The position numbers and the translations under genes were made by a program. From positions 1,550,001-1,614,000 of the forward strand of contig JANATG010000002.1 in assembly GCA_029449235.1 (NCBI GenBank): a stretch of DNA of 64,000 nt, given 5' to 3'. Of this stretch, positions 48,701 to 58,712 are shown piece after piece. The stretch is from Linnemannia schmuckeri. Its lineage: Eukaryota > Mortierellomycota > Mortierellomycetes > Mortierellales > Mortierellaceae. The notes beneath the pieces were generated by a model that did not search any database, had not been told where the DNA came from, and saw only the letters and a list, made by a program, of their open reading frames with translations. Each line of letters opens with the position of its first letter. The first letter of the stretch is position 1.

Positions 48701-49672
48701 GGTAATGTGTGTGGGTGAATGAGAGTGGGGTGGGTTGTATGTGTATATGCGTGTGTATGTGTGTGTGTGATGGTGCGACAAAGGGGGCTGTTGTTGATTC
48801 TGACCATGGGACTCAACAATTGAATATGAATAATATCATAACTTACCCATGAAGCATGAGTACATCACTGATGGGATGGGAGGAGCACCACACCACCAGC
48901 CAGACAATCACCTCCAAATAAATCCGAGAGCTAAAATCTGACAGAGTACCAAGTGTGAACATAACGAGATAAAACGGCCGATCGCATTTTTTGTTCCCTT
49001 AGTACTTGGTGTCTATGCCACCTTCACATTCACAATAGCACGCTAGTTCATTCGCTATATAGTAGTGCACACGGCACTCACATTTCCAGTCATTCATTGT
49101 CAAAGCTGCCACATCCCCATTCCCGGATGCTTCAATGGCCTCGAATACCAGTGCGGAAGGAAGAGTCGAGTTCAGTTGTCTCCACCAGTCTCCACCTTGT
49201 GTCTCTTTTGTCACCTTTTCTTTCTGCCATGTAAAAAATAGAGCGCGCGGCTCTGCTGTCTCTTTTTTCCACTTTTGCATTGCAATCCAACCCCTCCTTC
49301 CTTCCTCTACTTCACCCCCAATGACTTGCTGAACCAATGGTTTGTTTTTTAATACCATTATTTTTTCAATTCAATTCATACTTCAGTCTACCCAAAGGCT
49401 CTCTTTCTTTTCGTTTTGTTCACCCCTTGAAAAAAAAACAAATCAAATAACATTTTGTGCAACCATCCAACCCACATTCATCCATACATACATACTTACA
49501 TACTACCTATCCCCTTCCTGCTTCCCTTCTTCGGTCGGGCCGACCTGTTGCTCAAAAAAAAAAAAAAAAAAAAAGATGGCCGTCTTGTATTGAACCACAT
49601 TGCATCTGCAGCAATAATAGAAACGAAAACACAAGGTAGCAGAAGGGGCAGAAAAGGGCAGCACGTACTTAC

Positions 49673-49673
<1 letters not shown>

Positions 49674-49769
<96 letters not shown>

Positions 49770-49788
49770 TAGACAGGCAGACAGACAT
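49674..49788. repeat. (CAGA)n microsatellite
   Basis: About 24 perfect CAGA units (49674-49769) are followed by interrupted units to 49788. The minus-strand open frames over it (SVCL repeats) are by-products of the repeat. Confidence 0.95.
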
Positions 49789-50781
49789 AGGGATAGATGC
49801 GAATGTTTGAAATGAAGAGCAGATGACTGGTACGATGTAGGGAGACAGGGTAGGTAGAATACATGAATAATGCATTGTACTCTGCCTCGCTTCCTTTCTT
49901 GTTTTGCTATGTTTCTAGGCGGCAATGAAAAAAGAGATGATGCAGGTCCAGGTTGATGGATTGTCCTCCCCTACTACGCCAGAACAGGACGTCTTTGTTT
50001 TCTTTGTTCATCTCTTTCCCTCCCTTCTCTCCTTCCTTCCTTCGTTCTTTCGTTCCATCGATTCATATTAGACGTGCTTCTTGCTCATCTTGATATCTCA
50101 TATTTGCAAAGAAGAACATATATGATCGGAAGTTTTTGTTAATTAGTAAGAGAAATATGTAGCGAACAGACTCAGGAAAAAGAGATGAATGATGATGTAG
50201 AGTGACAATGGGCGATGCCCTTGATAAGAGGCGCTCTGACCGACACATAAGCACAAAAAATAGCATTTAAAATCAAAGGGCGGGAAAAACGGAATAGACT
50301 CTATACATATGCACATTTCAAGCACTCGATTTTATTCACTAGCATCAATCATAAGCACATATACCCACTGAACCCTTTCTTTTTTTTTTCTTCGGTCTTC
50401 ATCTTCGGTAGTATTCAGTTCTTCATTCTATTCTATCCAAATAGCTGTCTTCGTCGACTGACTGACTGAATGACTTATACTAACTGCACCTTCGCAAGCA
50501 GAGCAAGGAGATGGTAAAAAAAAGTAGACCATGCTCTCGAGGTGTCGGAAGAGGAGGAGACGAAAGGAGAGAGAGAAGAGTTTTGCATTGACGAGGAGGT
50601 TCTCTCATCCCACAAGCACAAGGCACAAGCACATAAAATCGACAATAAAATCGCAAATGCAATGGGCGAAGAAGGGAAGACCCACACACGGAGAGAGAAA
50701 GAGTGAGAAAAAAAAAGGATGCCGTCAGCTGGCTCATGGCCCTATTTTTTATTTTCCTTGCTTGAAAAAAATGCCTTTCGC

Positions 50782-50889
50782 TTAGCACTTTTTTTTTTGC
50801 TCATCCAGGGCCTTTCGCTCTCGATCACTTGCGTTTGGCGCTGCCTTGTCCTTGTCTAAGTTATCCTTGCTCCTGCTCTGTTCCCATCG

Positions 50890-50920
<31 letters not shown>

Positions 50921-51024
50921 CATGGGTGCTGAAGTGTTTTTGTGTGTATGTATGTGTGTTCAGTCGCATTCATTCCAGCCTTTTTATTCATACTTCGACC
51001 CATTTTCACCCCCTTGGAGACCAA
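50782..51024 (-). CDS. Possible small basic protein with homopolymer-encoded poly-Lys (very uncertain)
   Basis: This is an open frame on the minus strand whose first internal ATGs give about 70 residues. A T27 run (50893-50919) encodes nine Lys. The part after it (SRSKDNLDKDKAAPNASDRER and the following EQKKKC) has the charge pattern of real protein, and an acceptor-like CAG precedes it near 50872. It may therefore be a terminal exon rather than a whole gene. No family was recognised. Confidence 0.2.
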
Positions 51025-51908
51025 TGACTAGAAGACAAACAAGAAAAAAAAATCATGCAGGACCAGGACCATTCATATTCAATTTCGCACTTCTGACAAT
51101 GAAGGACCGATTAACAAACGGCTATGGCAGAAAGGAAAGCGTAAGTAATATGTATGGATCACGCTGAACATGCGAACAAAGAGACACACTTAAGAGAGAG
51201 ATAACAAAGGAAGAAGCAAATAAAGGGGCGGCAGAGGAAGGATGAAAAGGAGGACGAGGAGTCATGATCCAAAAACCGTTTATTTGAGTGTGTATATTTA
51301 TGTTGTTATGTTGGCATGAAAGATAGAAACAAGGAGCACCAACCACGCAAGGAATCGCTTGAATAAGAAAGAGCAGGGAGGAGTAGTGCTCGATTCTTCT
51401 TTCTGACTGACAGTCAATTCAGCGAAAGCTCAAAAGGAAGAATCACGTCCCATTGCTTGTTTGAAAAAACGCCGATGATGGTGGATTGAGATTTGGGATG
51501 AATGGATATGGTAACTGAAAAATAACACACACGAACCTTCCTTCTACTCCCTCCGAGTAACCAACCCATTCCATATATTGCATTCAGAGTCGCGAACCAA
51601 TTGGTACTGCGATTGTCGCAAAAATATCCACAAGCATCAACAACACAAAACATCACCTTGCATGGATGGTCGACCGAGGCGCGTTTTTATTATTTTGGTA
51701 CTTTCTTAGCATTGTAATTAATGTGCAGGTTTGTTGACATCCAAAAGTACCACAAGTGCACAAGAAAGAGTGCTGGGGCCTCCTTTCTATTCTCTCGTCA
51801 CTCTTGAGTCGACCTGTGTTCTATCCCTACTAAGCACACCCCTAATACTCTCTTCTTTTCTCTTCGCCCAATTCTGTGAGGTACACATGAAAAACGTTAA
51901 AAAATAAT

Positions 51909-52232
51909 TCAAACCCGTTCTCCCGACCGACGGCCGTTCATCATTTTTGGAGTTGAGGTTGGTGTTGGCAGGGATTGGTGGTAGGTGTTACGGGCAGGGG
52001 CGGGCAGGGATGAGCTGGAGAAGGAATTGGAGGGGACTGGGGGACCTTGAGTTCGTACTACCATTATCAGGGTAACCAGTCCTAAAAAAGGGGGGGTAGA
52101 GACGATGTAATCATGTGCGTATTGCTGGTGCGTCGCAGCGTCTGGTCTTTGTGTCACAGTAACCAAACCATTTCTTTTGTCAAGACATGGCATGAGTGTC
52201 CTTGGTTTGGTTTTCGGTTTTTGTTTTTGCAT
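51909..52232 (-). CDS. Possible small ORF, 107 aa (very uncertain)
   Basis: This ATG-started open frame on the minus strand runs from a Lys/Pro-rich start to ...STPKMMNGRRSGERV. Its middle (TQRPDAATHQQYAHDYI) and Ser/Pro-rich end look mildly protein-like. An acceptor-like T-rich CAG/TAG sits near 52085, so only the second half might be an exon. No homology was recognised. Confidence 0.2.
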   Translation of the reverse strand: MQKQKPKTKPRTLMPCLDKRNGLVTVTQRPDAATHQQYAHDYIVSTPPFLGLVTLIMVVRTQGPPVPSNSFSSSSLPAPARNTYHQSLPTPTSTPKMMNGRRSGERV

Positions 52233-52297
52233 GAGTAATGCTAGGCCTAGATGTATTATTTGCTTTTGAACTTGGTGTATTTATTCACGAGTCTCGA

Positions 52298-52329
<32 letters not shown>

Positions 52330-52968
52330 CAGCATGTCTTGACTTTTCTTATCCTCTCGATTAAGTTCTTGTTCTTCCAGGCCATACCACCCCTGGGGTC
52401 CACAGTAGGTTTATACAAGGAGGAGGATGAAAGTAGGGGGTCATGGCTCACCCATCATCCAGTGGTCATCTCCAACCCCCTCTTTTTTTTGTGTTTTGGT
52501 TTTTTTTCTCTGGTATGTTGCAGTACAGCCGCTCCCCCATGGTATTTTTGGCATCACCACTGCATTGCCGCCCATTGGTTCATTTCTTTCTGCATCTTTT
52601 TTTTTTTTTTTTTTTTTTTTTTCATTCGACTCTCGCCCTTTCTTTGTACTCCGGAATATCGAATCATCCATGTCCTATTTCTTCTCTTTGGTACCATTCC
52701 CTACTGCCTTTAGAGAAAAGGCAATAAACTCAATCTTGTTTTTGCAGAACTTAATTCGAAAGGGAGGTATGTTGTAAGTACCATGCCCCTAATGCTCTAA
52801 TCCTCCTCCCTCCGGTCACTCACATTCTGGGAGTACTTACTACAAGCATACATGCGTGAAAAAAAGGAGCAGGGGGAAGTGGTGAGCGGTGTACGTGTGT
52901 ACTCGATCGGAGAAGAGGAGTCTTCTCATCGCAATTTTGCGCTGGTTTTTGTTGGCTAAGGAAGACAC

Positions 52969-53199
52969 CTATGAAGCTGGCACTACAACATCAAGAAAAA
53001 AGAGAGTTTGATCTGGGACAGGATAGTCAACGCATTGAGGAGAGCTATCATCAATTGTTTCTACTTGAAAAAGTCTGTGCCTGAACTCATTAGGAAATCC
53101 ATAGATGTTGTTGCTCAAGAAGAAACCGTCGTCAACACAGCTTTCGTCAGAATGACTTAAGCCCTCTGCTCTTTCTTCGAGACACAAACCCTCCATCAA
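52969..53199 (-). CDS. Possible small ORF or gene fragment, 76 aa (uncertain)
   Basis: The ORF starts with two ATGs and runs to a TAG. Its product is acidic and balanced in composition (SDESCVDDGFFLSNN, then FPNEFRHRLFQVETIDD, ending FLDVVVPAS), unlike the low-complexity products around it. The opposite strand is also open here in a protein-like frame (52975-53160), so the true strand is unclear. T36 lies just 5' of the start. It may be a remnant of a larger gene or element, but I recognise no family. Confidence 0.25.
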   Translation of the reverse strand: MMEGLCLEERAEGLSHSDESCVDDGFFLSNNIYGFPNEFRHRLFQVETIDDSSPQCVDYPVPDQTLFFLDVVVPAS

Positions 53200-53206
53200 C
53201 CTTTCA

Positions 53207-53210
<4 letters not shown>

Positions 53211-53246
<36 letters not shown>
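53211..53246 (+). repeat. T36 mononucleotide tract
   Basis: This is an uninterrupted T36 run. On the minus strand it lies directly before the 76-aa ORF. Confidence 0.9.
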
Positions 53247-53247
<1 letters not shown>

Positions 53248-53935
53248 GGTCCTCTTTTTCCTCTACTTGCATTTTTTCCCAGTCTACTACTCCTACCCCT
53301 TGAGCCTATAGTAGTACCTCTCCAATTTATACCCATTACGCCTCAAGAAAAGAAACAGTAAAACAAACAGGCATTAACATGTCCATCTTCAGGCATATTT
53401 CCCCGCTTATCTCATCCGTCATCAAGGAGTGCAAAATAATGCGGCGCTTGCTCGAGCGCGCGCGTATGCTTTGTTGTCATGAACATAAAGAGGGTTATGA
53501 ACGTGAAACGCAAACGAACACAAAGAAAAAACAAGGAGTTAGTTGATTTGTTAGTTGCTTAGTGTTGAGAAAGCGAATATTGAGGATCCACTTTCTTCTT
53601 GTTGTGTTCACTGTGCTATTGTCATCTTTCTCCGCGGGCAAGCAATGAAGGTAAAAAAAAGACACTACCATTTACATTTTTGCATATCTTTCGTAATTGT
53701 AGCATTGAACAAAAAACAACACGGACCATTTCGTTGTGCAAACCAGTAATCATCCAAAGGGCGGTTTTGTGTAACTTTGCGTATGTGTATTGATCTTTTT
53801 TAGGTATTCAGTCTATTTTGGATATTTGGGATATTGGATGCTTTTTGAGATGCAAGAAAGGACAAGTAGGAACAGCACTGGAAAAGAAGGCTAGCATATT
53901 TTGTGGATAAGGAAAAAGTCGCAATTCATCACGCG

Positions 53936-55435
53936 TCATACGGCAGTAGCTCTGACATTAGACGCTTGAAAGAGCGGAGCTGTATGTTTCGGTGCCTTGG
54001 CCTCATCCAGCGAGGCAAAGACAGACTTAACCCAAGTGGCCGTGGTAGGTGACACGGGCGAGTCAACATCCTCGTTCTCTTCTTCCTCCACCAGATTCTC
54101 GACATGGAGTCCTGCGCCCTGTTGCTGATGCTGCTGCTGCTGTTGGAGATGTTGGTGAAGTGTTATTGGTGTCGATCGTCCGGCAGTAGTACCACCGGTG
54201 AGGACACGAGGCGATGGAGAAATACCTCCTCCGATAGAAAGGGTCCTCGAATTCCTTCGCGACATGGGACGCTGTTCCTGAACACCAGACATAGTCGTCT
54301 TGATTTTGAAGAGATCGGGTATGGCAGAGGAGGTAATGATGTGCGAGACCTGGTGTTCGGGGAGTTCAAGCGTAAAACTGGCGAAGGACTGGGTAATGTT
54401 GGTCATCGATGCATTGTACTCCATCTGGTATGGGCTATTCTTTTCCTTACGGAATGATGCTTTTTGTAGTTGTTGTTGTTGCTGCTGTTGTTTCTGGTGG
54501 TGGTGGTGCTGTTGGTGTTGTCCTGTTCCAGTGTGCGCCGAAAGTGGTGGTGGGGCAAAGCTGCGGTCAAGAATTTCCTCATGAAGTGTCTCGACATCAA
54601 AGGCATGTCGTCCTGCGGATTCTGGCACACGGTTAAGGATGTCTCTGCCTGTCGCAGCAGCCAGGAGAGCCTGTTCGCGGGCTTTGCGGGCACGAGGGGA
54701 GTCGGATTTGGACGACCGTGAGGACCGATGACGAGAGGAGGAACGACGACGTTCGGCATAGCCGAGTTTGAGAGAATACATGATGCTCTCCTCCAAGAGG
54801 TTTCTCCTCCAGACATGCGATTGACCTTGGCGGTGGCTGGTAGGGTCTGTGTTGGTAGTGATGGTAGTCGAAGGACGGGTGTTGTAGGAGGTAGCAGTGC
54901 TGACCGTGTTGGACATGGACAAGGTAGGCGACCGACCGCGAGGGACTTCATGTTCCATATGGGCTGAAGCATGATCGCGGTTTCTATAATGGTGTCTACT
55001 ACTTCTGTTGTTACTGCTACTGCTGTTCAGAGTACCATCTTGAGAACTGAGGTGGCTTTTGTCGCTTCTCCTGCTCTGGCGAGTTCCCTCACTGCTCCTA
55101 CTATTCCTGCGTCGATGGTCGGCATTTATGCGATCATACTCGTCGGGAACAATCGTGTCCTGAGTGTTGAGATTCGTCTTTGTTTGGTGAATGGCCGATC
55201 CAGTTCCTGTGGGCACTTGGTCCTCTGAGAACGAGTTTTTCTTGGTGCGACCATCGGTATTAAACAATCCGGAGAGCCTTTTGTGGGAATTGTTGCTATT
55301 GTTGGCTGTGCCGATGATCTTTTCGTTCAAACTGGACTGACTTGAGGCTGCTTCGAGCTTGTAGTTGCTCATTCGTCGGCCCAGTCTGGTCGAGGTCTTA
55401 AGATAGTTCCTTGTCGATTCGAGAAGTTGAGTCAT
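53936..55435 (-). CDS. Unrecognised 499-aa low-complexity Ser/Arg/Gln-rich protein
   Basis: This is one uninterrupted ORF, ATG at 55435. The N-terminus (MTQLLESTRNYLKTSTRLGRR) may be a short amphipathic helix. A disordered S/R/N-rich stretch follows, then a better-conserved-looking core around residues 200-300 (WRRNLLEESIMYSLKLGYAERR; the ALLAAATGRDILNRVPESAG area). Next are H/Q runs and a second ordered-looking patch (SFASFTLELPEHQVSHIITSS, IPDLFKIKT). The end is acidic (VEEEENEDVDSP) with an S-P-T-T-A-TWVKSVFASLDEA tail. There is no membrane segment and no known domain. It is probably a regulatory or cytoskeletal scaffold, which is inference only. It is clearly coding: 1.5 kb open with biased codons. 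Confidence 0.75.
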   Translation of the reverse strand: MTQLLESTRNYLKTSTRLGRRMSNYKLEAASSQSSLNEKIIGTANNSNNSHKRLSGLFNTDGRTKKNSFSEDQVPTGTGSAIHQTKTNLNTQDTIVPDEYDRINADHRRRNSRSSEGTRQSRRSDKSHLSSQDGTLNSSSSNNRSSRHHYRNRDHASAHMEHEVPRGRSPTLSMSNTVSTATSYNTRPSTTITTNTDPTSHRQGQSHVWRRNLLEESIMYSLKLGYAERRRSSSRHRSSRSSKSDSPRARKAREQALLAAATGRDILNRVPESAGRHAFDVETLHEEILDRSFAPPPLSAHTGTGQHQQHHHHQKQQQQQQQLQKASFRKEKNSPYQMEYNASMTNITQSFASFTLELPEHQVSHIITSSAIPDLFKIKTTMSGVQEQRPMSRRNSRTLSIGGGISPSPRVLTGGTTAGRSTPITLHQHLQQQQQHQQQGAGLHVENLVEEEENEDVDSPVSPTTATWVKSVFASLDEAKAPKHTAPLFQASNVRATAV

Positions 55436-56705
55436 TCTTTGTTGAGAGTGGAGAAAGGGAAGGAGGAGAGTGAAGGGGAAAAGGGTGGAGAAGGAGATGA
55501 AGAGAGGTATAGAAGTGTACTAAAAAGGTGTGACACAGACGCAAGTAGAGACGTGTATGGTGGGACGAAAGATATGTAGAATGGAAGAGTAGGTATGACA
55601 AGAAAGAAAAAAAGGAGACAGGGCGAGAAAGGAGGAAGCGTGGGAGAGAGAAGAGAGAAGGAAGAGGTGTAGAGCAAGTTCTGGAGAAGAGAAGAATGAG
55701 ATAATCAAGAGAAGTCAAGGATGACGGATAGAACAGATAAGAGAGTGTGTGAGAGAGAAAGAGAGAAGATAGATGAGAGTGATAGATTAGAAGAAAGGGA
55801 TGTGGGATGAGATGGTGACAAGTGAGAAGGAAGAGAAGGAAGGAAGAGAGGGAAGAGCGAGAAATGAAGATAAAGAGAGGGAGAGAATGGTTGGACGGAT
55901 GGAGTAATTATGGAATGAAATAAAAAAAAAAAAAAAGATATAAAAATAAAGGGGACAGGGAATAGCAGGGAAAAAAGAATAAAAAAGTATATGTCGTCAA
56001 TGGGTGTCGTGAAGTTTCGTTCAGGTCGTAAGGATCGTTAAGGTCGTTAAGTGGGATATACGAGAGCAAGAAGAGGCAAGCTCTCAGGGGAATGGTCTAG
56101 TGGTGGGGATAGTTGTTGCTGGAGTGATGAATCAGCGGATGGAGAATGGGAGATGGAGGGTAATCAAGTGGGATGAAGGAAGCGATCACTCTTGAACTAA
56201 AAGATAGAAGAAGAAAGGGAGAGGGGGCGGGTGTGGATGCTTCTTTTTTGTTGTGCGATAGAAAGAAGGATAACGAGAAAGGGAAAAGAAGAGAGGACAG
56301 AAGAGAGTGAAAGAAAGGAAAAAAAAAAAAAAGGAAGAAAAGAAAAAAGAGGAAGGAGAATCAATAGCAACAGCGCCCAGGGGTCACCAAAAAGAGAGAG
56401 CGAAGAACAAGGCTGGCAAGGAGGGAAAGGCGCCCAGGTTGGTGCCTGAATGTGATATTGGAATAGATCACCCATTCCATCGCAAAGTGAGAATGGGTTC
56501 TCTCCTTCTCTTCCCCGTGCCTGGCACAGGAAAATTATTCTGATGCCTTGCTTTTGAAATGAATCAAGACTTGCACAGTACATGTAGTATTCAACTGCTA
56601 TTCTTGGCTGCACAGTGCAGATACCCATTTGACAGCCAACCAAATTGAAGACAGTCACCATCACTACTACTTTTCCAGACGTTTCTTCTGCACTGTTCTT
56701 TGGCC

Positions 56706-56742
<37 letters not shown>

Positions 56743-56831
56743 CTCCATTTCACACATTTTCACACACGTTTGCACGCATAACAACTCTTCCCTACTCCTC
56801 GCAACCATCAAAGCCAGCCAGTCAGCATCCC
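55436..56831. other. Polypurine divergent promoter region
   Basis: This region lies between the 499-aa gene (-) and Cdc37 (+). From 55440 to 56420 the plus strand is very purine-rich, giving a CT-rich leader for the minus-strand gene. A T28 run (56710-56737) and a CT/CA-rich leader precede the Cdc37 ATG. The long ORFs on either strand here are low-complexity artefacts. Confidence 0.55.
56710..56737 (+). repeat. T28 mononucleotide tract before Cdc37
   Basis: This T28 run lies about 95 bp before the Cdc37 ATG. Poly(dA:dT) tracts of this kind keep promoters free of nucleosomes in fungi. Confidence 0.85.
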
Positions 56832-58490
56832 ATGTCCGCCATCAACTACTCAAAGTGGGACGACCTCGAAATCTCGGACGACTCGGATATCGAATGCCAC
56901 CCCAACGTATGTCTCTCTTTTATTTGCTTGACAGAACGAGATCACACCTACTGCATATAACAACAACAACAAAGACGCCTTGTGAGCACCGCACACTGAC
57001 CAGTTTAACGCTTTCAAACTTTTCATACAGGTCGATAAGCGCTCGATGATCCGCTGGAAGCAGGAGCAGATCCACCGCGAGCGTGACGCTCGTCGTACCA
57101 AGATCGTCGCCTTGAAGCACGAGGCTGACACCCTCAAGAAGCAGCTTGACAGGATAGAAAAGACCGCCCAGCAGCCCGACCTCGAAAAAAAGTACAACGA
57201 CACCCTTGCTCAGCTCCACAAGCTCGAGATGATTGAGAATAAGAAGCTGACCTCCGATAAACTCGTTACTGGATTCGACAAGACCGTAAGCGTCATCTTT
57301 AACTGTTACTGTTGTCGTACGCGCCTTTCTCTGGTATGGTTGTATCGTGTCCTTGTCCTAATACCCCGTCTTCTTGTCGATTTCTCGCTTTTAGGCTGTC
57401 ACCAAGGCTGTTCAGCCCCCCAAGAACGAAAAGCCAGTCAAGAAGGCCGTGGAAAAGACAAAGGTTATCGAGACACTGAACCCTGGTAGCGCTGTAAGTT
57501 ATTTCTTGAGCAGGACACCTTTCTCGGTAATCTCCAAATGCGGTTTCTTATTCCATGCTAATTTCTTTCCTTTCAATCGTGTCATGTAGGGCGGGGTTCC
57601 TGCACCAAAGGGCAAGAAGGCGCCAGCACCTGCACCAGTAGTGGACGATGATTCAGATTCGGAGGATGATGTCGAGGTGACAGAGGTCGCCCTCGGCTTC
57701 TCTCGCATCAAAGGATTGGACGCCTCCTTGGCCTACATCTCCAAGCACCCATACCTCAGCACCCAAAAGTACTCTGATGAAATCATGGCTCAAGCCTTCA
57801 AGGCTCAAATGGACGGCGACGAGGCTTATGCTAACACTTGTGTCCACCAGGCTCTTATCCTTCAGTACTGCGCTCAGCTCGGCAAGGACGGTGTTGGTCT
57901 CTTCTTCCACCGGTAAGTCAATTTTGATGGCATATGAGCATTCTCGGCGATATTACATGGCACTATATCCCAAGTGACACGCACTAATGCTACTTTGCTA
58001 CTGAAAAAAAAAAATGAATAGCATTCGTGATCCTGGACACCCTGCGCTCAAGATTTTCCAGAACGACTGGAAGGATACGTACACAAGGATCAAGGAGCGC
58101 TGCAAAGTGCTTGCTCAGGAGCGTGCTGTCAGCGGAGGGCCTGGTGTCGAGACTATTCAGCTTCAGGCCGCAGACCCCGGCACTCAGATTCACATTACCG
58201 GACCTCCTGAAGACGCAGACCCCAAGGTGCACGAGATTTTTGCTGCTTTGCCCGAGGATTTTCAGGAGGCCATTCTTTCTGGATCACTGGATAATGTCAA
58301 CAAGTCGCTGGAGGGTATGAGTGTCCAGTTGGCAGAGGAGGTTGTGCGCGTGTGCAATCAGGTTGGATTTTTGAGTATTGAAGGCGATATCATTGACACG
58401 ATCAAGGGAGAGACCATTGCTGACCGTCAGGCAGAGATGGCTGCTGCTGCTGCCGCCGCAGCTGCTTCTACTGAGAGCGATAAGGCATAA
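56832..58490 (+). CDS. CDC37: Hsp90 co-chaperone Cdc37
   Basis: This cytosolic co-chaperone delivers protein kinases to Hsp90. The exons are 56832-56906, 57031-57285, 57395-57493, 57590-57912 and 58022-58490, giving 406 aa. The N-terminal kinase-binding domain starts MSAINYSKWDDLEISDDSDIE and continues HPNVDKRSMIRWKQEQIHRER. S15 matches the conserved CK2 phosphoserine (Ser13 in human Cdc37). A coiled coil follows (about 26-100), then an acidic linker (DDDSDSEDDVE), the Hsp90-binding domain (YISKHPYLSTQKYSDEIMAQAF, VHQALILQYC) and the C-terminal domain. An Ala-rich run (AAAAAAAAA) lies near the end. AATAAA follows at about 58528. All domains are intact. Confidence 0.97.
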
Positions 58491-58712
58491 CGCAACATTC
58501 TCTTGTATTGTGCACATCCCGCACTAAATAAACTATTTTTTTTATTCAAAAAGTGCTTGTGACTGTTTCAACATGGAATAATGTTTTTTAATAGCTGCCT
58601 TCGCTGCTTTTTTATCTGTTCGCTTTCAGTTCTACTCTACCAACGGGACAACCAACACCCCTTTTTTTTTTCTTTTTTTTCTTTTTTTTTTTTGCAACGC
58701 GCATTGGACAGA
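58491..58712. other. Short spacer between Cdc37 and tau131
   Basis: The Cdc37 polyadenylation signal (AATAAA near 58528) is followed by a T-rich promoter (58660-58693) of the next gene. The two genes are co-directional and only 222 bp apart. Confidence 0.6.

Larger units (their letters stand above)
45749..53935. other. 8.2-kb gene-poor, purine- and microsatellite-rich region
   Basis: This region is upstream of the homeodomain gene. From 46150 to 48800 the plus strand is mostly purine, so the homeodomain coding strand is CT-rich. It also holds A24 (46105-46128), A21 (49554-49574), a CAGA microsatellite, T27 (50893-50919), T28 (52302-52329), T26 (52597-52622) and T36 (53211-53246). Minus-strand donor-like GTAAGY sites lie at 46760, 48846 and 49672. 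Three weak small-ORF candidates are listed separately. No tRNA was recognised. Confidence 0.55.

Noticed and set aside
46728..48819. Several 60-210-codon minus-strand ORFs (e.g. 46728-47360, 48184-48819)
   Set aside because: Products are only F/L/S/P runs from polypyrimidine DNA, overlap one another in several frames and show no protein-like composition.
48999..49358. 119-codon minus-strand ORF with a Cys-rich end
   Set aside because: Codon use is not biased like real genes here, the start lies in A-rich sequence and no family was recognised. Kept out for lack of support.
49496..49925. Minus-strand ORFs with SVCL repeats and plus-strand TDRQ repeats
   Set aside because: They are translations of the CAGA microsatellite, where the 4-bp unit keeps all frames open.
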